A stretch of DNA of 20,937 nt from JABJJH01 sp047631095 (GCA_047631095.1 JBLHZD010000025.1:1-20937), one strand, 5' to 3'. Shown: positions 6,875 through 13,857, counted from the first letter of the stretch. Notes: a model not told the origin generated them from the letters alone. Translations and numbers: made by a program.

Positions 6875-8158
6875 ATGGCCCTTTCCCGACGCAATAGAAC
6901 CGCAACGAATATTTGGCCCGGCTTCGTGGATGCGCTCGCCACGTTGCTGATGGTCATTATTTTTGTGTTGATGATTTTCGTTGTCAGCCAGTTCTATTTG
7001 AATGATGCGCTGGAAGGGCGCGACGAAGCTCTGGAGCGCCTGAACCTGCAAGTGAGCGAGTTGGCCGACCTTTTGAGTCTGGAGCGTAAGGTCAGCGACG
7101 ATTTGCGCGCCGGCGTCGCGCAAATATCCGGCGAATTACAAAGTTCCTTATCGGAACGCGAAGACCTCGCCAGCCAATTAAACACATTGTTGGGCGTTCG
7201 TGACTCGTTGAGCGAATCGCAGGCGGCGCTGGAGAAACTGCAGGCGAAAAACGAAAAGGCCGCCACGGCGCGCGCACAGTTCAACGCAGAACTCGAACAA
7301 ACCTATAAATCGCTGGAAGACGCTAACAAATCCATCGCGGTCGATAAGGAAACCATCGAGGTGCAATTGCGCCAGCTGGCGGCGTTGCAACAAGACGTCA
7401 CCGCGTTGTCAGCCCTGCGCGACGCCTTGCGGCGACAGATCGAGGAAACCGAGAAAAAAATTCAAACCGCCGAGAGCGCCGCGAAGACCAGCGCGAAACA
7501 AACCGCAGAACAAAAAGAAATTTCAATCGCGGCCAGAGCGCAGGTCGCGTTGTTGAACCGCCAGATGAACGCCTTGCGCCAACAGATCGCCCGGTTGAAC
7601 GCAGCGTTGGAAGCGTCTGAATTTAAAGATAAAAACCAGAAAGTGAAAATCGCCAATCTTGGCCAACGTCTGAACGCGGCCCTGGCGAGCAAGGTTCAGG
7701 AACTCGTCCGCTACCGGTCGGAATTTTTTGGACGCCTGCGAAAAGTGCTCGGCAATCGCCGCGACGTACAAATCGTCGGAGACCGTTTCGTCTTTCAATC
7801 CGAAGTTTTGTTCACCTCCGGCTCGGATGAACTCGGCGTACCAGGTAAGGCGCAACTGGCGAAGCTCGCCAAAACCCTGATTGAAATTTCGAGGGGCATT
7901 CCCAAGACGATTAATTGGGTCTTGCGGGTCGATGGCCACACGGATCGGGTTCCCATCAACAATTTGCGGTTCAAATCAAATTGGGAGCTTTCCACCGGCC
8001 GCGCGATTTCGGTTGTGAAGTTTTTGGAAGAACAAAACATCCCCGCCAACCGTCTGGCCGCGACCGGATTCGCGGAGCATCAACCACTTGATCCAAGGGA
8101 CGATGAAATCGCGTTCCGCCGTAACCGACGCATTGAGATTAAACTGGATCAGCGTTGA
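6875..8158 (+). CDS. MotB-like/OmpA-family peptidoglycan-binding protein with long coiled coil
   Basis: A 427-residue partner of the preceding channel protein. One membrane helix lies at about 17-40 (FVDALATLLMVIIFVLMIFVV), with Asp19 near its start, the position of the proton-carrying Asp in MotB, TolR and ExbD. Residues about 45-275 are charged and heptad-like (repeated L-EK, AQL and QIAR patterns), predicting an unusually long periplasmic coiled coil. Residues about 300-427 are an OmpA-type peptidoglycan-binding domain: FQSEVLFTSGSDEL, VDGHTDRVPI (352-361), NWELSTGRA (369-377) and the closing RRNRRIEIKL. The complex would be anchored in the inner membrane and gripping the wall. The ATG at 6875 follows GTAAGGA closely. 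Architecture is secure; the process it drives is unknown. Confidence 0.9.
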   Translation: MALSRRNRTATNIWPGFVDALATLLMVIIFVLMIFVVSQFYLNDALEGRDEALERLNLQVSELADLLSLERKVSDDLRAGVAQISGELQSSLSEREDLASQLNTLLGVRDSLSESQAALEKLQAKNEKAATARAQFNAELEQTYKSLEDANKSIAVDKETIEVQLRQLAALQQDVTALSALRDALRRQIEETEKKIQTAESAAKTSAKQTAEQKEISIAARAQVALLNRQMNALRQQIARLNAALEASEFKDKNQKVKIANLGQRLNAALASKVQELVRYRSEFFGRLRKVLGNRRDVQIVGDRFVFQSEVLFTSGSDELGVPGKAQLAKLAKTLIEISRGIPKTINWVLRVDGHTDRVPINNLRFKSNWELSTGRAISVVKFLEEQNIPANRLAATGFAEHQPLDPRDDEIAFRRNRRIEIKLDQR

Positions 8159-8176
8159 GCCTTGAACGATAGGCGC

Positions 8177-10009
8177 CTACGGGCCCGTCGTGTCTGCTTC
8201 TACTTCCATTTCCGGCTTCAGGGATTGCCCTTGATCGAATTGCAGCGCCACCAACCGGGCGTATAATCCGCCCGCCTTCACCAGCGAAGCATGATCGCCT
8301 TCCGCGACGATACAGCCTTCGTCCAACACAATAATCCGGTCCGCCTTCAACACCGTCGCCAGACGGTGCGCAATCACGATTGTGGTTCGGTTTTCCATGA
8401 GCGCTTCGAGCGCATGTTGGACCAGACGCTCCGACTCGGCGTCCAGCGCGCTTGTCGCTTCGTCCAACAGCAAGACAGCCGGATCCCGCAGCACGGCGCG
8501 CGCAATCGCGATGCGCTGGCGCTGGCCGCCAGACAGCCGCGCGCCCCGCTCACCCAGCAGAGAGTCGAATCCATCGGGTAATTGTTCGATGAAGGACCGC
8601 GCCGCCGCCACTTCCGCCGCTGCGCGCACCTCCTCATCACTGGCGTCCGGCCGGCCATAACGAATATTTTCCATCGCAGAGGTCGAAAACACTGCAGGAT
8701 CCTGCGCCACCAACCCGATGCGGTGGCGAAAAACTTCCGGATCGGCGTCGCAAAGGTTCACGCCGTCAAAATAAAGCGCACCGTTGGCCGGATCATAAAA
8801 CCGCAACAACAGCTGAAACATCGTCGATTTTCCCGCGCCAGAGGGACCAACCAACGCAACGGTTTCCCCCGGCGCAATCGTCACGCTGATATTTTTAACC
8901 GCCGATTCATCGGGTCGAGACGGATAGGAAAACGACACGTCCTTGAATTCAACGGCCCCCAAAGGCGGCTCCGGCAGGGCGACGGGCGACGACGGCGCTT
9001 TTATGTCGGGTTCCCGCGCCAAGAGTTCAAACAAACGCTCGGTCGCGCCCGCCGCGCGCTGCAGATCGCCAACGACCTCCGATAACGCGCCAACCGCGGC
9101 TGCGACAATGACCGCATAAAAGACAAAGGCTGACAAATCGCCGGGGCTCATCGTCCCCGCGACAACCTCATGACCGCCAATCCACAAGATAACGCCAACC
9201 GCGCCAAAGACGAGGACAATGACGAACACAGTCATAATCGCGCGGGCGCGCACCCGGTCTATCGACACCTTGAAAGCGTCTTCCACACACGCGCCAAATC
9301 GAGCTCGGTCGACCGGTTCATGGGTAAACGCCTGCATGGTTTCAACAGCGCCGAGCGCCTCGTCGGCGTATACGCTGATATCGGCGACGCGATCCTGCGA
9401 CGCCCGGCTAAATTTTCGCACCCGCCGGCCAAACAAAACCAGTGGCACGATGACCAGCGGCACACACAAAAACACCAGCCCGGTGAGCGTTGGGCTGGTG
9501 ATCAACAGCATGACGCCGCCGCCGCAAAACAGCAGAAAATTTCGCAATGCGATGGACACCGAAGACCCAATGACGAGTTGCAGCAAGGTCGTGTCCGTCG
9601 TCAAACGCGACAGAACTTCGCCCGTGCGCGTCGTATCGTAAAATTCAGCGCTCAAAGACGTAATGTGATTGAAAACGGCGCTGCGAATATCAGCGACAAC
9701 CCGTTCGCCAACCCAGGACACCAGATAAAAACGACCAAACGTCGCCGCCGCCAATAAAACAATCACCACAAACAGAACCAGCAGGGCGGAATCCAGCATA
9801 GAGGCGTCTTCGCTGCTAAATCCCTCATCCACCAGCGCGCGCAACCCTTGCCCCAGCGCCAACACCGTCCCGGCGGCGACGATCAACGCGATACAAGCGC
9901 CAATAATCTGGCGCCAATACGGGCGAAGAAATCCGAGTAAGCGCATCAGCACGCGCAAATCGCCTTTTTCTTCACGATCGGTGATATTTGATTTTTTATC
10001 TCGGCGCAA
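8177..10009 (-). CDS. ABC transporter half-transporter, fused membrane and ATPase domains
   Basis: A 610-residue MsbA-like exporter half, expected to act as a homodimer in the inner membrane; it resembles the alphaproteobacterial MsbA-related group. Residues about 35-330 hold six hydrophobic segments (for example 35-57, 74-95, 155-195, 258-305). The ATPase domain carries Walker A GPSGAGKST (388-396), the Q-loop Gln436, signature LSGGQ (492-496), Walker B AVLLLDEA (511-518) and switch His548 (IVIAHRLAT). The start is a TTG at 10009, supported by AAGGA eight bases upstream; there is no competing ATG near the true N-terminus. It is convergent with the MotB-like gene, 18 bases between stops. The substrate (lipid, drug or peptide) cannot be told. 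Confidence 0.93.
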   Translation of the reverse strand: MRRDKKSNITDREEKGDLRVLMRLLGFLRPYWRQIIGACIALIVAAGTVLALGQGLRALVDEGFSSEDASMLDSALLVLFVVIVLLAAATFGRFYLVSWVGERVVADIRSAVFNHITSLSAEFYDTTRTGEVLSRLTTDTTLLQLVIGSSVSIALRNFLLFCGGGVMLLITSPTLTGLVFLCVPLVIVPLVLFGRRVRKFSRASQDRVADISVYADEALGAVETMQAFTHEPVDRARFGACVEDAFKVSIDRVRARAIMTVFVIVLVFGAVGVILWIGGHEVVAGTMSPGDLSAFVFYAVIVAAAVGALSEVVGDLQRAAGATERLFELLAREPDIKAPSSPVALPEPPLGAVEFKDVSFSYPSRPDESAVKNISVTIAPGETVALVGPSGAGKSTMFQLLLRFYDPANGALYFDGVNLCDADPEVFRHRIGLVAQDPAVFSTSAMENIRYGRPDASDEEVRAAAEVAAARSFIEQLPDGFDSLLGERGARLSGGQRQRIAIARAVLRDPAVLLLDEATSALDAESERLVQHALEALMENRTTIVIAHRLATVLKADRIIVLDEGCIVAEGDHASLVKAGGLYARLVALQFDQGQSLKPEMEVEADTTGP

Positions 10010-10250
10010 AATTCGTTTCCTTAACTCTTATCTGGGCTTTCGTCTACGGCCCGGTCCAGACCGTCGCCGCGCCTGACCATTATTAATCGAACGTCCCCAA
10101 ATATTCCCATATGGTTTTTTTGTAACACGCGCGCAAGCGCGGTCAGAACTACAGTTCAAAACGGGCAACAACAAGCGATAAACACCGCAATTTTGGGCCA
10201 AATTAAAGACAAGACTTGCCATTCGCGGGCCCCTGTGCGAATTCGCAAGA
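10010..10250. other. Divergent intergenic region
   Basis: A 241-base region between the minus-strand ABC gene and the plus-strand DUF2946-like gene. It is more AT-rich in its middle (10078-10140) and must hold both promoters, though I find no convincing -35/-10 pair. An inverted repeat sits at its right end. A 90-codon minus-strand frame here shows no family features. Confidence 0.5.
10215..10249. promoter_or_regulatory. Interrupted inverted repeat before the copper genes, possible operator
   Basis: CTTGC (10215-10219) and ATTCGC (10221-10226) pair with GCGAAT (10237-10242) and GCAAG (10245-10249), making 11 base pairs around the centre GGGCCCCTGT. The repeat ends one base before the ATG of the DUF2946-like gene. 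It could be a repressor or metal-sensor site, or a hairpin hiding the start. Confidence 0.4.
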
Positions 10251-10655
10251 ATGATAACGCGCAGATCAATTCGCGCAGCCCGTAGAATACGACGCGCCAC
10301 TTTCGTCGTTCTCGCGGCGCTTGCGCTTATCGTTCAGTCCTTTGGCCCGCTGGCCGCCGCCGAAATCTCACGCGCCGATCCGGGCGTGAGCATCATCATT
10401 TGCACGGCCAATGGTCTTAAAGTCGTTCCGGCCAATTTTGCGGCGCAAGACAGCGCCCCGGCGCCCAACGACTTCGCCAGTCACTGCGCATTCAGCCTCT
10501 GCAATCAGTGCGCCGCCGCCCCCGCCATCGCCTCGATTGTCGAATTCAACGTATTCGCCACCGACGCAGGGTTCCACACTTGGCGGCATGACGACGCGAT
10601 GGCCCAGCGTGCGGCCCTCCCCTTGTTTCGACCTCGGGCGCCGCCCCTCGGTTGA
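10251..10655 (+). CDS. DUF2946-like cysteine-containing membrane or exported protein
   Basis: A 134-residue protein with an Arg-rich start (residues 4-16), a hydrophobic helix about 17-37 (TFVVLAALALIVQSFGPLAAA), then a non-cytoplasmic part with Cys51 (IIICTANG) and His78-Cys79, Cys84, Cys87 (HCAFSLCNQC). It ends in RAPP, as DUF2946 proteins often do. That family is usually found beside copper genes; here the next genes are a PCu(A)C chaperone and Sco, so a role in periplasmic copper handling is inferred. The Cys/His set could bind metal. The start is the first ATG and has no strong ribosome site. The family call is from the Cys pattern, length and context, not an alignment. Confidence 0.6.
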   Translation: MITRRSIRAARRIRRATFVVLAALALIVQSFGPLAAAEISRADPGVSIIICTANGLKVVPANFAAQDSAPAPNDFASHCAFSLCNQCAAAPAIASIVEFNVFATDAGFHTWRHDDAMAQRAALPLFRPRAPPLG

Positions 10656-10811
10656 TGGTTTCGCCGCCGCAAAGATCAGGAAAATGGATCGCCACTTTCC
10701 AGTATCAAAGCGCAAAAATTCGCTCCCATACCGACACCGTATAAGCGGCGCCGAATTCGGCTTTCGCCCCGCGTCGGCTTTTGACGGTCACAATCTTTCG
10801 ACAGGAACAAA

Positions 10812-11312
10812 ATGATGAAAACACTATTCTCCATACTCACCCTGACATTTGGCCTCGTGATGGGCCTTGCGCCCCTGCCACAAGCGCACGCCGCAGACGC
10901 AACAATCGCCGGCATCACTTTCAGCGGCGCCTGGGCGCGGGCCTCCACCGGCGGTGGTCGTCCGTCCGCCGCCTATCTCACAATCATAAACAAGGGCGCT
11001 TCCGATGTTTTATCGGGCGCCTCGTCGCCCCTTGCAGAAAGGGTCGAAATCCATCAGAGCAAGATGGAGAACGGCGTCATGAGAATGAATAAGGCGGAGC
11101 CGCTTGAGATTCCAAACGGCGCCAAGCTCGCCATGAAACCCGGTGGATATCACATCATGATAATGCGCCTGAAGCAGCCCCTGAAAATGGGCGACACCGT
11201 TACCCTGACGCTACATTTGAAGAACGCAGGCGATGTAACGATCCATGCGCCTGTCAAACACGCCGCAGCGGCTCATGGTCATGGCGAAAGCATGAAACAT
11301 AAAATGAAATAA
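10812..11312 (+). CDS. PCu(A)C copper chaperone
   Basis: A periplasmic copper(I) chaperone that delivers copper to the CuA or CuB centre of cytochrome oxidase, usually with Sco. The 166-residue product has a signal peptide cleaved after about residue 27 (PQAHA-A). The family copper motif H-x10-M-x21-H-x-M is exact: His81, Met92, His114, Met116. The tail (HAAAAHGHGESMKHKMK) is rich in His and Met and may bind more copper. Two ATGs stand side by side; ATG 10815 is eight bases after AGGAA and may be the real start, which would shorten the protein by one residue. The Sco gene downstream and the DUF2946-like gene upstream support a shared copper-supply job. Confidence 0.93.
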   Translation: MMKTLFSILTLTFGLVMGLAPLPQAHAADATIAGITFSGAWARASTGGGRPSAAYLTIINKGASDVLSGASSPLAERVEIHQSKMENGVMRMNKAEPLEIPNGAKLAMKPGGYHIMIMRLKQPLKMGDTVTLTLHLKNAGDVTIHAPVKHAAAAHGHGESMKHKMK

Positions 11313-11368
11313 CCCGGCATAACCTGATGTAAACGGTGATGGCGCCTGGCTCGTCCGATTTCAAATCT

Positions 11369-11430
11369 TTGGATTGTTAAAAGAATTGGTTTGTTAAATT
11401 GGGCGAGCCGGGTGAATTCCTGGGTGAATT
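11369..11430. repeat. Two pairs of short direct repeats in the gap before sco
   Basis: TTGGATTGTTAAA (11369-11381) and TTGGTTTGTTAAA (11386-11398) are 17 bases apart; GGGTGAATT occurs at 11410-11418 and 11422-11430. They lie in an AT-rich patch of the 258-base gap between the PCu(A)C and Sco genes. They may be regulator sites; no promoter is convincing. Confidence 0.4.
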
Positions 11431-11570
11431 ACTGTAAAAATCCGCCGCACATCGCGAGAATCGATGGTGAAATCAAGCCTAACCGCACCATATACGGAAT
11501 TGCCGCGAGGCAGATCAAATCCACCACCCGCAAAAAGCGCCATTAATTTTTCGTCACGGGACACGTTGAA

Positions 11571-12179
11571 ATGAACCTCTTTCGGAAAGCCTTCTACACA
11601 ATATGTGTTGTTGCGGGCTTTATCGCAATAAGCGTTGGCGCATTCGTGATCGCCGACCGGCACGCGGAGAAATTGGCGGCGTCGGGAATCCAAACCGCGT
11701 CTTTAGTCGATACAAAGGGCAAAGCCTGGCGCGTTGCTGACCTGAAAGACAAAATTGGCGTCTTTTATTTTGGATATACCTATTGCCCGGATGTTTGCCC
11801 GACGGCGTTGAATGTCCTTTCCTTGACCCTGGACGAGTTGGCTGCGGAATCTGGCGCTTACCAGGCGATTTTTGTGTCCGTTGATCCCAAAAGAGATACG
11901 CCGGATTCCATCGATGAATATCTGTCCCACCTGGACAGCCGTATTTTGGGATTAACCGGGACCCCGGACCAGTTAAAGGCGTTTACACAGGTCTTTGGCG
12001 CAACGTTTCGAATCAGAAACGCGGCGGACGGCGAAGCGGATTATCTGATTGACCACACAGCGAATTTCTTTGTGGCGAACGGCGCGGGTGTTTATGAACC
12101 CCTGCCTCTAACCCATGAAGCACAGAAGCTTCATGATATTCTCCTCAACTCGAAACGTCGTCTTGGCGTTACACCGTAA
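11571..12179 (+). CDS. Sco1/SenC-family copper protein
   Basis: Sco proteins are membrane-anchored thioredoxin-fold proteins that reduce and metallate the CuA site of cytochrome oxidase. The 202-residue product has an N-terminal anchor at about 7-28, then the fold with copper ligands Cys72 and Cys76 in YCPDVCP and His162 in IDHTANFF. The loop SVDPKRDTP (103-111) is also a family hallmark. The ATG at 11571 is preceded by GGGA about nine bases upstream, and the anchor fits this start exactly. It lies 258 bases after the PCu(A)C gene, so it may have its own promoter. All the residues needed for copper binding are present. Confidence 0.95.
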   Translation: MNLFRKAFYTICVVAGFIAISVGAFVIADRHAEKLAASGIQTASLVDTKGKAWRVADLKDKIGVFYFGYTYCPDVCPTALNVLSLTLDELAAESGAYQAIFVSVDPKRDTPDSIDEYLSHLDSRILGLTGTPDQLKAFTQVFGATFRIRNAADGEADYLIDHTANFFVANGAGVYEPLPLTHEAQKLHDILLNSKRRLGVTP

Positions 12180-12186
12180 ACAGGGC

Positions 12187-12215
12187 TTGCGCCTTACCCT
12201 GCAGTCCGGTATATC
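12187..12215 (+). promoter_or_regulatory. Candidate sigma-70 promoter for rpmE
   Basis: TTGCGC (12187-12192), a 17-base spacer, then TATATC (12210-12215), 28 bases before the rpmE start. Spacing is optimal and the -10 is strong, as expected for a ribosomal-protein gene. Confidence 0.5.
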
Positions 12216-12243
12216 CGCGCTCTGACTTAACCGGGACGGACCC

Positions 12244-12462
12244 ATGCAAAAAGATATTCATCCGAAATACCATGAGATCACCATCCAGATGACGGATGGC
12301 ACTAGCTACAAGACACGCTCGACCTGGGGCGCGGAAGGCGACGTTATGACGCTTGAAGTCGACCCAACATCGCACCCTGCCTGGACAGGCGTACACCGCC
12401 TTCTGGATTCAGGTGGTCAGCTGGCCAAATTCAACAAACGTTTCGAGAGCTTCGGCATCTAA
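12244..12462 (+). CDS. rpmE: 50S ribosomal protein L31
   Basis: A 72-residue large-subunit protein that bridges to the small subunit. The sequence opens MQKDIHPKYHEITIQMTDG and has TRSTWG, the family block DPTSHPAWTG, LLDSGGQ, and KFNKRFESFG at the end. It has no cysteines, so it is the zinc-free type common in alphaproteobacteria. The gene has its own likely promoter and is closed by a strong terminator, so it appears to be a single-gene transcript. Confidence 0.97.
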   Translation: MQKDIHPKYHEITIQMTDGTSYKTRSTWGAEGDVMTLEVDPTSHPAWTGVHRLLDSGGQLAKFNKRFESFGI

Positions 12463-12484
12463 ACGATATGTTGTGCGAATAGCG

Positions 12485-12512
12485 AAAAGGCGTCCTTCGG
12501 GGCGCCTTTTTT
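12485..12512 (+). terminator. Rho-independent terminator of rpmE
   Basis: AAAAGGCGTCC (12485-12495) pairs with GGGCGCCTTTT (12500-12510), 11 pairs including one G-U, around a TTCG tetraloop, ending in a run of six T. Confidence 0.93.
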
Positions 12513-12561
12513 CGTTGCGCCGCGTCGCCGTATTCCGGGGATGACTTTTTTGACCCAGGCT

Positions 12562-12589
12562 CTTGTATTTAAAAACGCCATCCCCAGAT
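12562..12589 (+). promoter_or_regulatory. Sigma-32 (RpoH) type heat-shock promoter
   Basis: CTTGTA (12562-12567), a 14-base spacer, then CCCCAGAT (12582-12589), close to the RpoH pattern CTTGAA, 13-15 bases, CCCCATNT. It sits right before the structured leader of the small heat-shock gene. The match is by eye. Confidence 0.6.
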
Positions 12590-12600
12590 TCTAGAGGCAG

Positions 12601-12697
12601 GAAGCGCCGAATGCGGGCTTCTTGTTTAGATGAGTTGGAAATTTGGCCATGGTGGCGAATTTCCTTTCACCATGTCGCTTGCAAGGAGGATATGGCA
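12601..12697 (+). promoter_or_regulatory. ROSE-type RNA thermometer in the hsp20 leader
   Basis: Three successive hairpins can be drawn. The first is GAAGC-CCG with CGG-GCTTC (12601-12621, one bulged G, loop AATG). The second is GGAAATT (12637-12643) with AATTTCC (12658-12664). The third, 12670-12695, holds the Shine-Dalgarno AAGGAGG (12683-12689): CCATGTC pairs with GGATATGG, G77 (base 12677) is bulged, then CTT pairs with GGA. The element TCGCT (12675-12679) matches the conserved UYGCU of ROSE elements, whose bulged G is needed for melting. At low temperature the ribosome site would be closed; heat opens it. The real start, ATG 12698, follows directly. Confidence 0.72.
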
Positions 12698-13156
12698 ATG
12701 CGAAGTTTTGATTTGAGTCCCCTGTTTCGTTCATCTATCGGCTATGATGGTATGGCCCGACTTTTGGACAATACGGTGCCTGAAGCGGCGTCTACCTACC
12801 CCCCCTATAACATTGAACGACTCGACCAGGACGGTTACCGCATCACGATGGCGGTCGCCGGATTTCATGAAGACGATTTGACGATCGAGATTAAGGAAAA
12901 CCAGCTGACAATCGCTGGCAAGGTCGTCAAAAGCGATGGCCCCGCAGAAGGTCGGAATTTTCTACACCGCGGAATCGCCGAGCGCGCTTTCGAGCGGCGG
13001 TTCAGTCTGGCGGATCATGTACAGGTCACGGGCGCCAATCTGGAAAACGGGCTTCTGCATGTCGATATCGTTCGAGAAGTCCCCGAGGCGATGAAGCCGC
13101 GCATTATTCCCGTCAGTAATGCAACGCCCAAGCTTGCGAAGGAAAAAGCCGCCTAA
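12698..13156 (+). CDS. ibpA: Small heat-shock protein, Hsp20/IbpA family
   Basis: A 152-residue ATP-independent chaperone that holds unfolding proteins in the cytoplasm. It starts MRSFDLSPLFRSSIGYD, the usual alphaproteobacterial opening. The alpha-crystallin domain is at about 37-128 (YNIERLDQDGYRITMAVAGF, LTIAGKV, then AFERRFSL and ENGLLHVDIVREVPE), followed by the C-terminal I-x-I/V dimer motif in RIIPV. ATG 12698 is chosen because AAGGAGG lies eight bases upstream; ATG 12692 is only two bases from it. The upstream frame stays open but is leader RNA. Expression is probably set twice, by a sigma-32 promoter and by the ROSE thermometer, and ended by a strong terminator. Confidence 0.93.
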   Translation: MRSFDLSPLFRSSIGYDGMARLLDNTVPEAASTYPPYNIERLDQDGYRITMAVAGFHEDDLTIEIKENQLTIAGKVVKSDGPAEGRNFLHRGIAERAFERRFSLADHVQVTGANLENGLLHVDIVREVPEAMKPRIIPVSNATPKLAKEKAA

Positions 13157-13182
13157 CTAGGCCTTCCTTTCAACCTGATAAC

Positions 13183-13217
13183 AACGGAGGTGCAGGAAGT
13201 GCGCCTCCGTTTTTTTT
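13183..13217 (+). terminator. Rho-independent terminator of the hsp20 gene
   Basis: AACGGAGGTGC (13183-13193) pairs with GCGCCTCCGTT (13201-13211), with one T-G pair and a 7-base loop, followed by T to 13217. It lies six bases from the stop of the minus-strand thioesterase gene. Confidence 0.88.
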
Positions 13218-13222
13218 ATGAG

Positions 13223-13654
13223 CTACATCAGCGCTTCGAGCGCGCTGCGAACCTGCGCCGGGATCGCTTCAGGCCGCCTGCTTTCCCGGTTGATATAGAC
13301 ATGCACGAAATGACCAAAGGCGGCGGGTGCGTCATCCCCTTCAACGAACAGACCAATATTATAAGAGGCGCTGGACGTCCCCAGTCGAGACACGCGAATG
13401 CCTGCATCCACGATTGAGGGGAAATTTAATTCCTTCCGAAACTCGCATTTCGTCTCAACCACGACGCCAATCGTTGGCGCTTGCATCGGTTTTAACCCAC
13501 CGGCGCTGACAAGATGTTCCGTCACTACTGTGTCGAAATAAGAATAATAGACGACGTTGTTTACGTGACCATAGACATCGACATCCTTCCACCGGGTTGG
13601 GATTTTTAAAAAATGTGAAAAATCCGCCCGTTTAGGCGCTTCGGTCCTGACCAT
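13223..13654 (-). CDS. Hot-dog fold acyl-CoA thioesterase (4HBT/YbgC-like)
   Basis: A 143-residue enzyme likely to hydrolyse short- or medium-chain acyl-CoA thioesters in the cytoplasm. The signature TRWKDVDVYGHVNNVVYYSYFD (residues 20-41) is that of 4HBT-type thioesterases, with Asp26 as the expected catalytic residue. KCEFRKELNFPSIVDAGIRV and a late HFVHVYI complete the fold. ATG 13654 is preferred over the longer open frame from 13720 because GGAG lies ten bases upstream and the family starts here. The substrate is unknown; bdhA, prpE and another acyl-CoA ligase gene nearby suggest acyl-CoA metabolism. A small-RNA candidate lies just upstream on the same strand. Confidence 0.88.
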   Translation of the reverse strand: MVRTEAPKRADFSHFLKIPTRWKDVDVYGHVNNVVYYSYFDTVVTEHLVSAGGLKPMQAPTIGVVVETKCEFRKELNFPSIVDAGIRVSRLGTSSASYNIGLFVEGDDAPAAFGHFVHVYINRESRRPEAIPAQVRSALEALM

Positions 13655-13710
13655 ATTTTGCGTTCTCCCCCTGAATGCGCGCCCGAACTTAGCGGTGAGC
13701 AACACGGCGG

Positions 13711-13742
13711 TCAAAAACAAAAGAGCCGCATTTTCATGCGGC
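13711..13742 (-). terminator. Rho-independent terminator of the small-RNA candidate
   Basis: On the minus strand GCCGCAT (13742-13736) pairs with ATGCGGC (13731-13725) around a GAAA tetraloop, followed by TCTTTTGTTTTT. It can end either the small RNA or a bdhA transcript. Confidence 0.85.
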
Positions 13743-13822
13743 CCAAGTTTTAGGGAGGAACGTCAACTGGGGGCCAAAACCGGCCCATACGCAATGCGCA
13801 ATCGGGGGAGGATCCAGTTGAC
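13711..13822 (-). ncRNA. Candidate trans-acting small RNA with two anti-Shine-Dalgarno motifs
   Basis: About 112 nt, read from 13822 down to 13711. The 5' end GTCAACTGG (13822-13814) pairs perfectly with CCAGTTGAC (13770-13762). Within this, GGGCC (13786-13782) pairs with GGCCC (13775-13771), leaving a loop with CCTCCCCC (13811-13804). A linker follows with a second motif, TTCCTCCCT (13760-13752), then the terminator. A TATAAG box is placed so that transcription would begin at the first stem. CCUCC-type loops able to pair with ribosome sites are known from alphaproteobacterial small RNAs, such as the so-called cuckoo RNAs. No good start codon follows the GGGAGG runs on the plus strand. It might instead be processed from the bdhA 3' end. 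Confidence 0.65.
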
Positions 13823-13828
13823 CTTGCC

Positions 13829-13857
13829 CTTATAACCCAAATATCCTTACAAATCAT
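13829..13857 (-). promoter_or_regulatory. Candidate promoter of the small RNA
   Basis: On the minus strand, ATGATT (13857-13852), 17 bases, then TATAAG (13834-13829). The -10 is good, the -35 weak (TGA shared with consensus). The predicted start near 13822 coincides with the first base of the 9-bp stem. Confidence 0.4.

Noticed and set aside
9170..9757. 195-codon plus-strand frame inside the ABC transporter gene
   Set aside because: It is antisense to conserved transporter helices; rich in His, Arg, Gln and Asn as expected of a shadow frame.
10028..10300. 90-codon minus-strand frame between the ABC transporter and the DUF2946-like gene
   Set aside because: It runs antisense into the DUF2946-like start and has no ribosome site or family features.
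11412..11546. 44-codon GTG frame on the plus strand before sco
   Set aside because: No ribosome site and no recognisable family; probably chance in the intergenic gap.
11394..11693. 99-codon minus-strand frame in the gap before sco
   Set aside because: It overlaps the first 123 bases of sco, whose membrane anchor and start are clear; it has no recognised family.
12563..12697. N-terminal extension of the small heat-shock protein by 45 residues
   Set aside because: The frame is open, but this stretch is the structured leader, and AAGGAGG is ideally placed only for ATG 12698.
13804..13822. GGGGGAGG on the plus strand as a ribosome site
   Set aside because: No start codon with an open frame follows; the next TTG frame stops after a few codons. 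The minus-strand CCTCC reading fits better.
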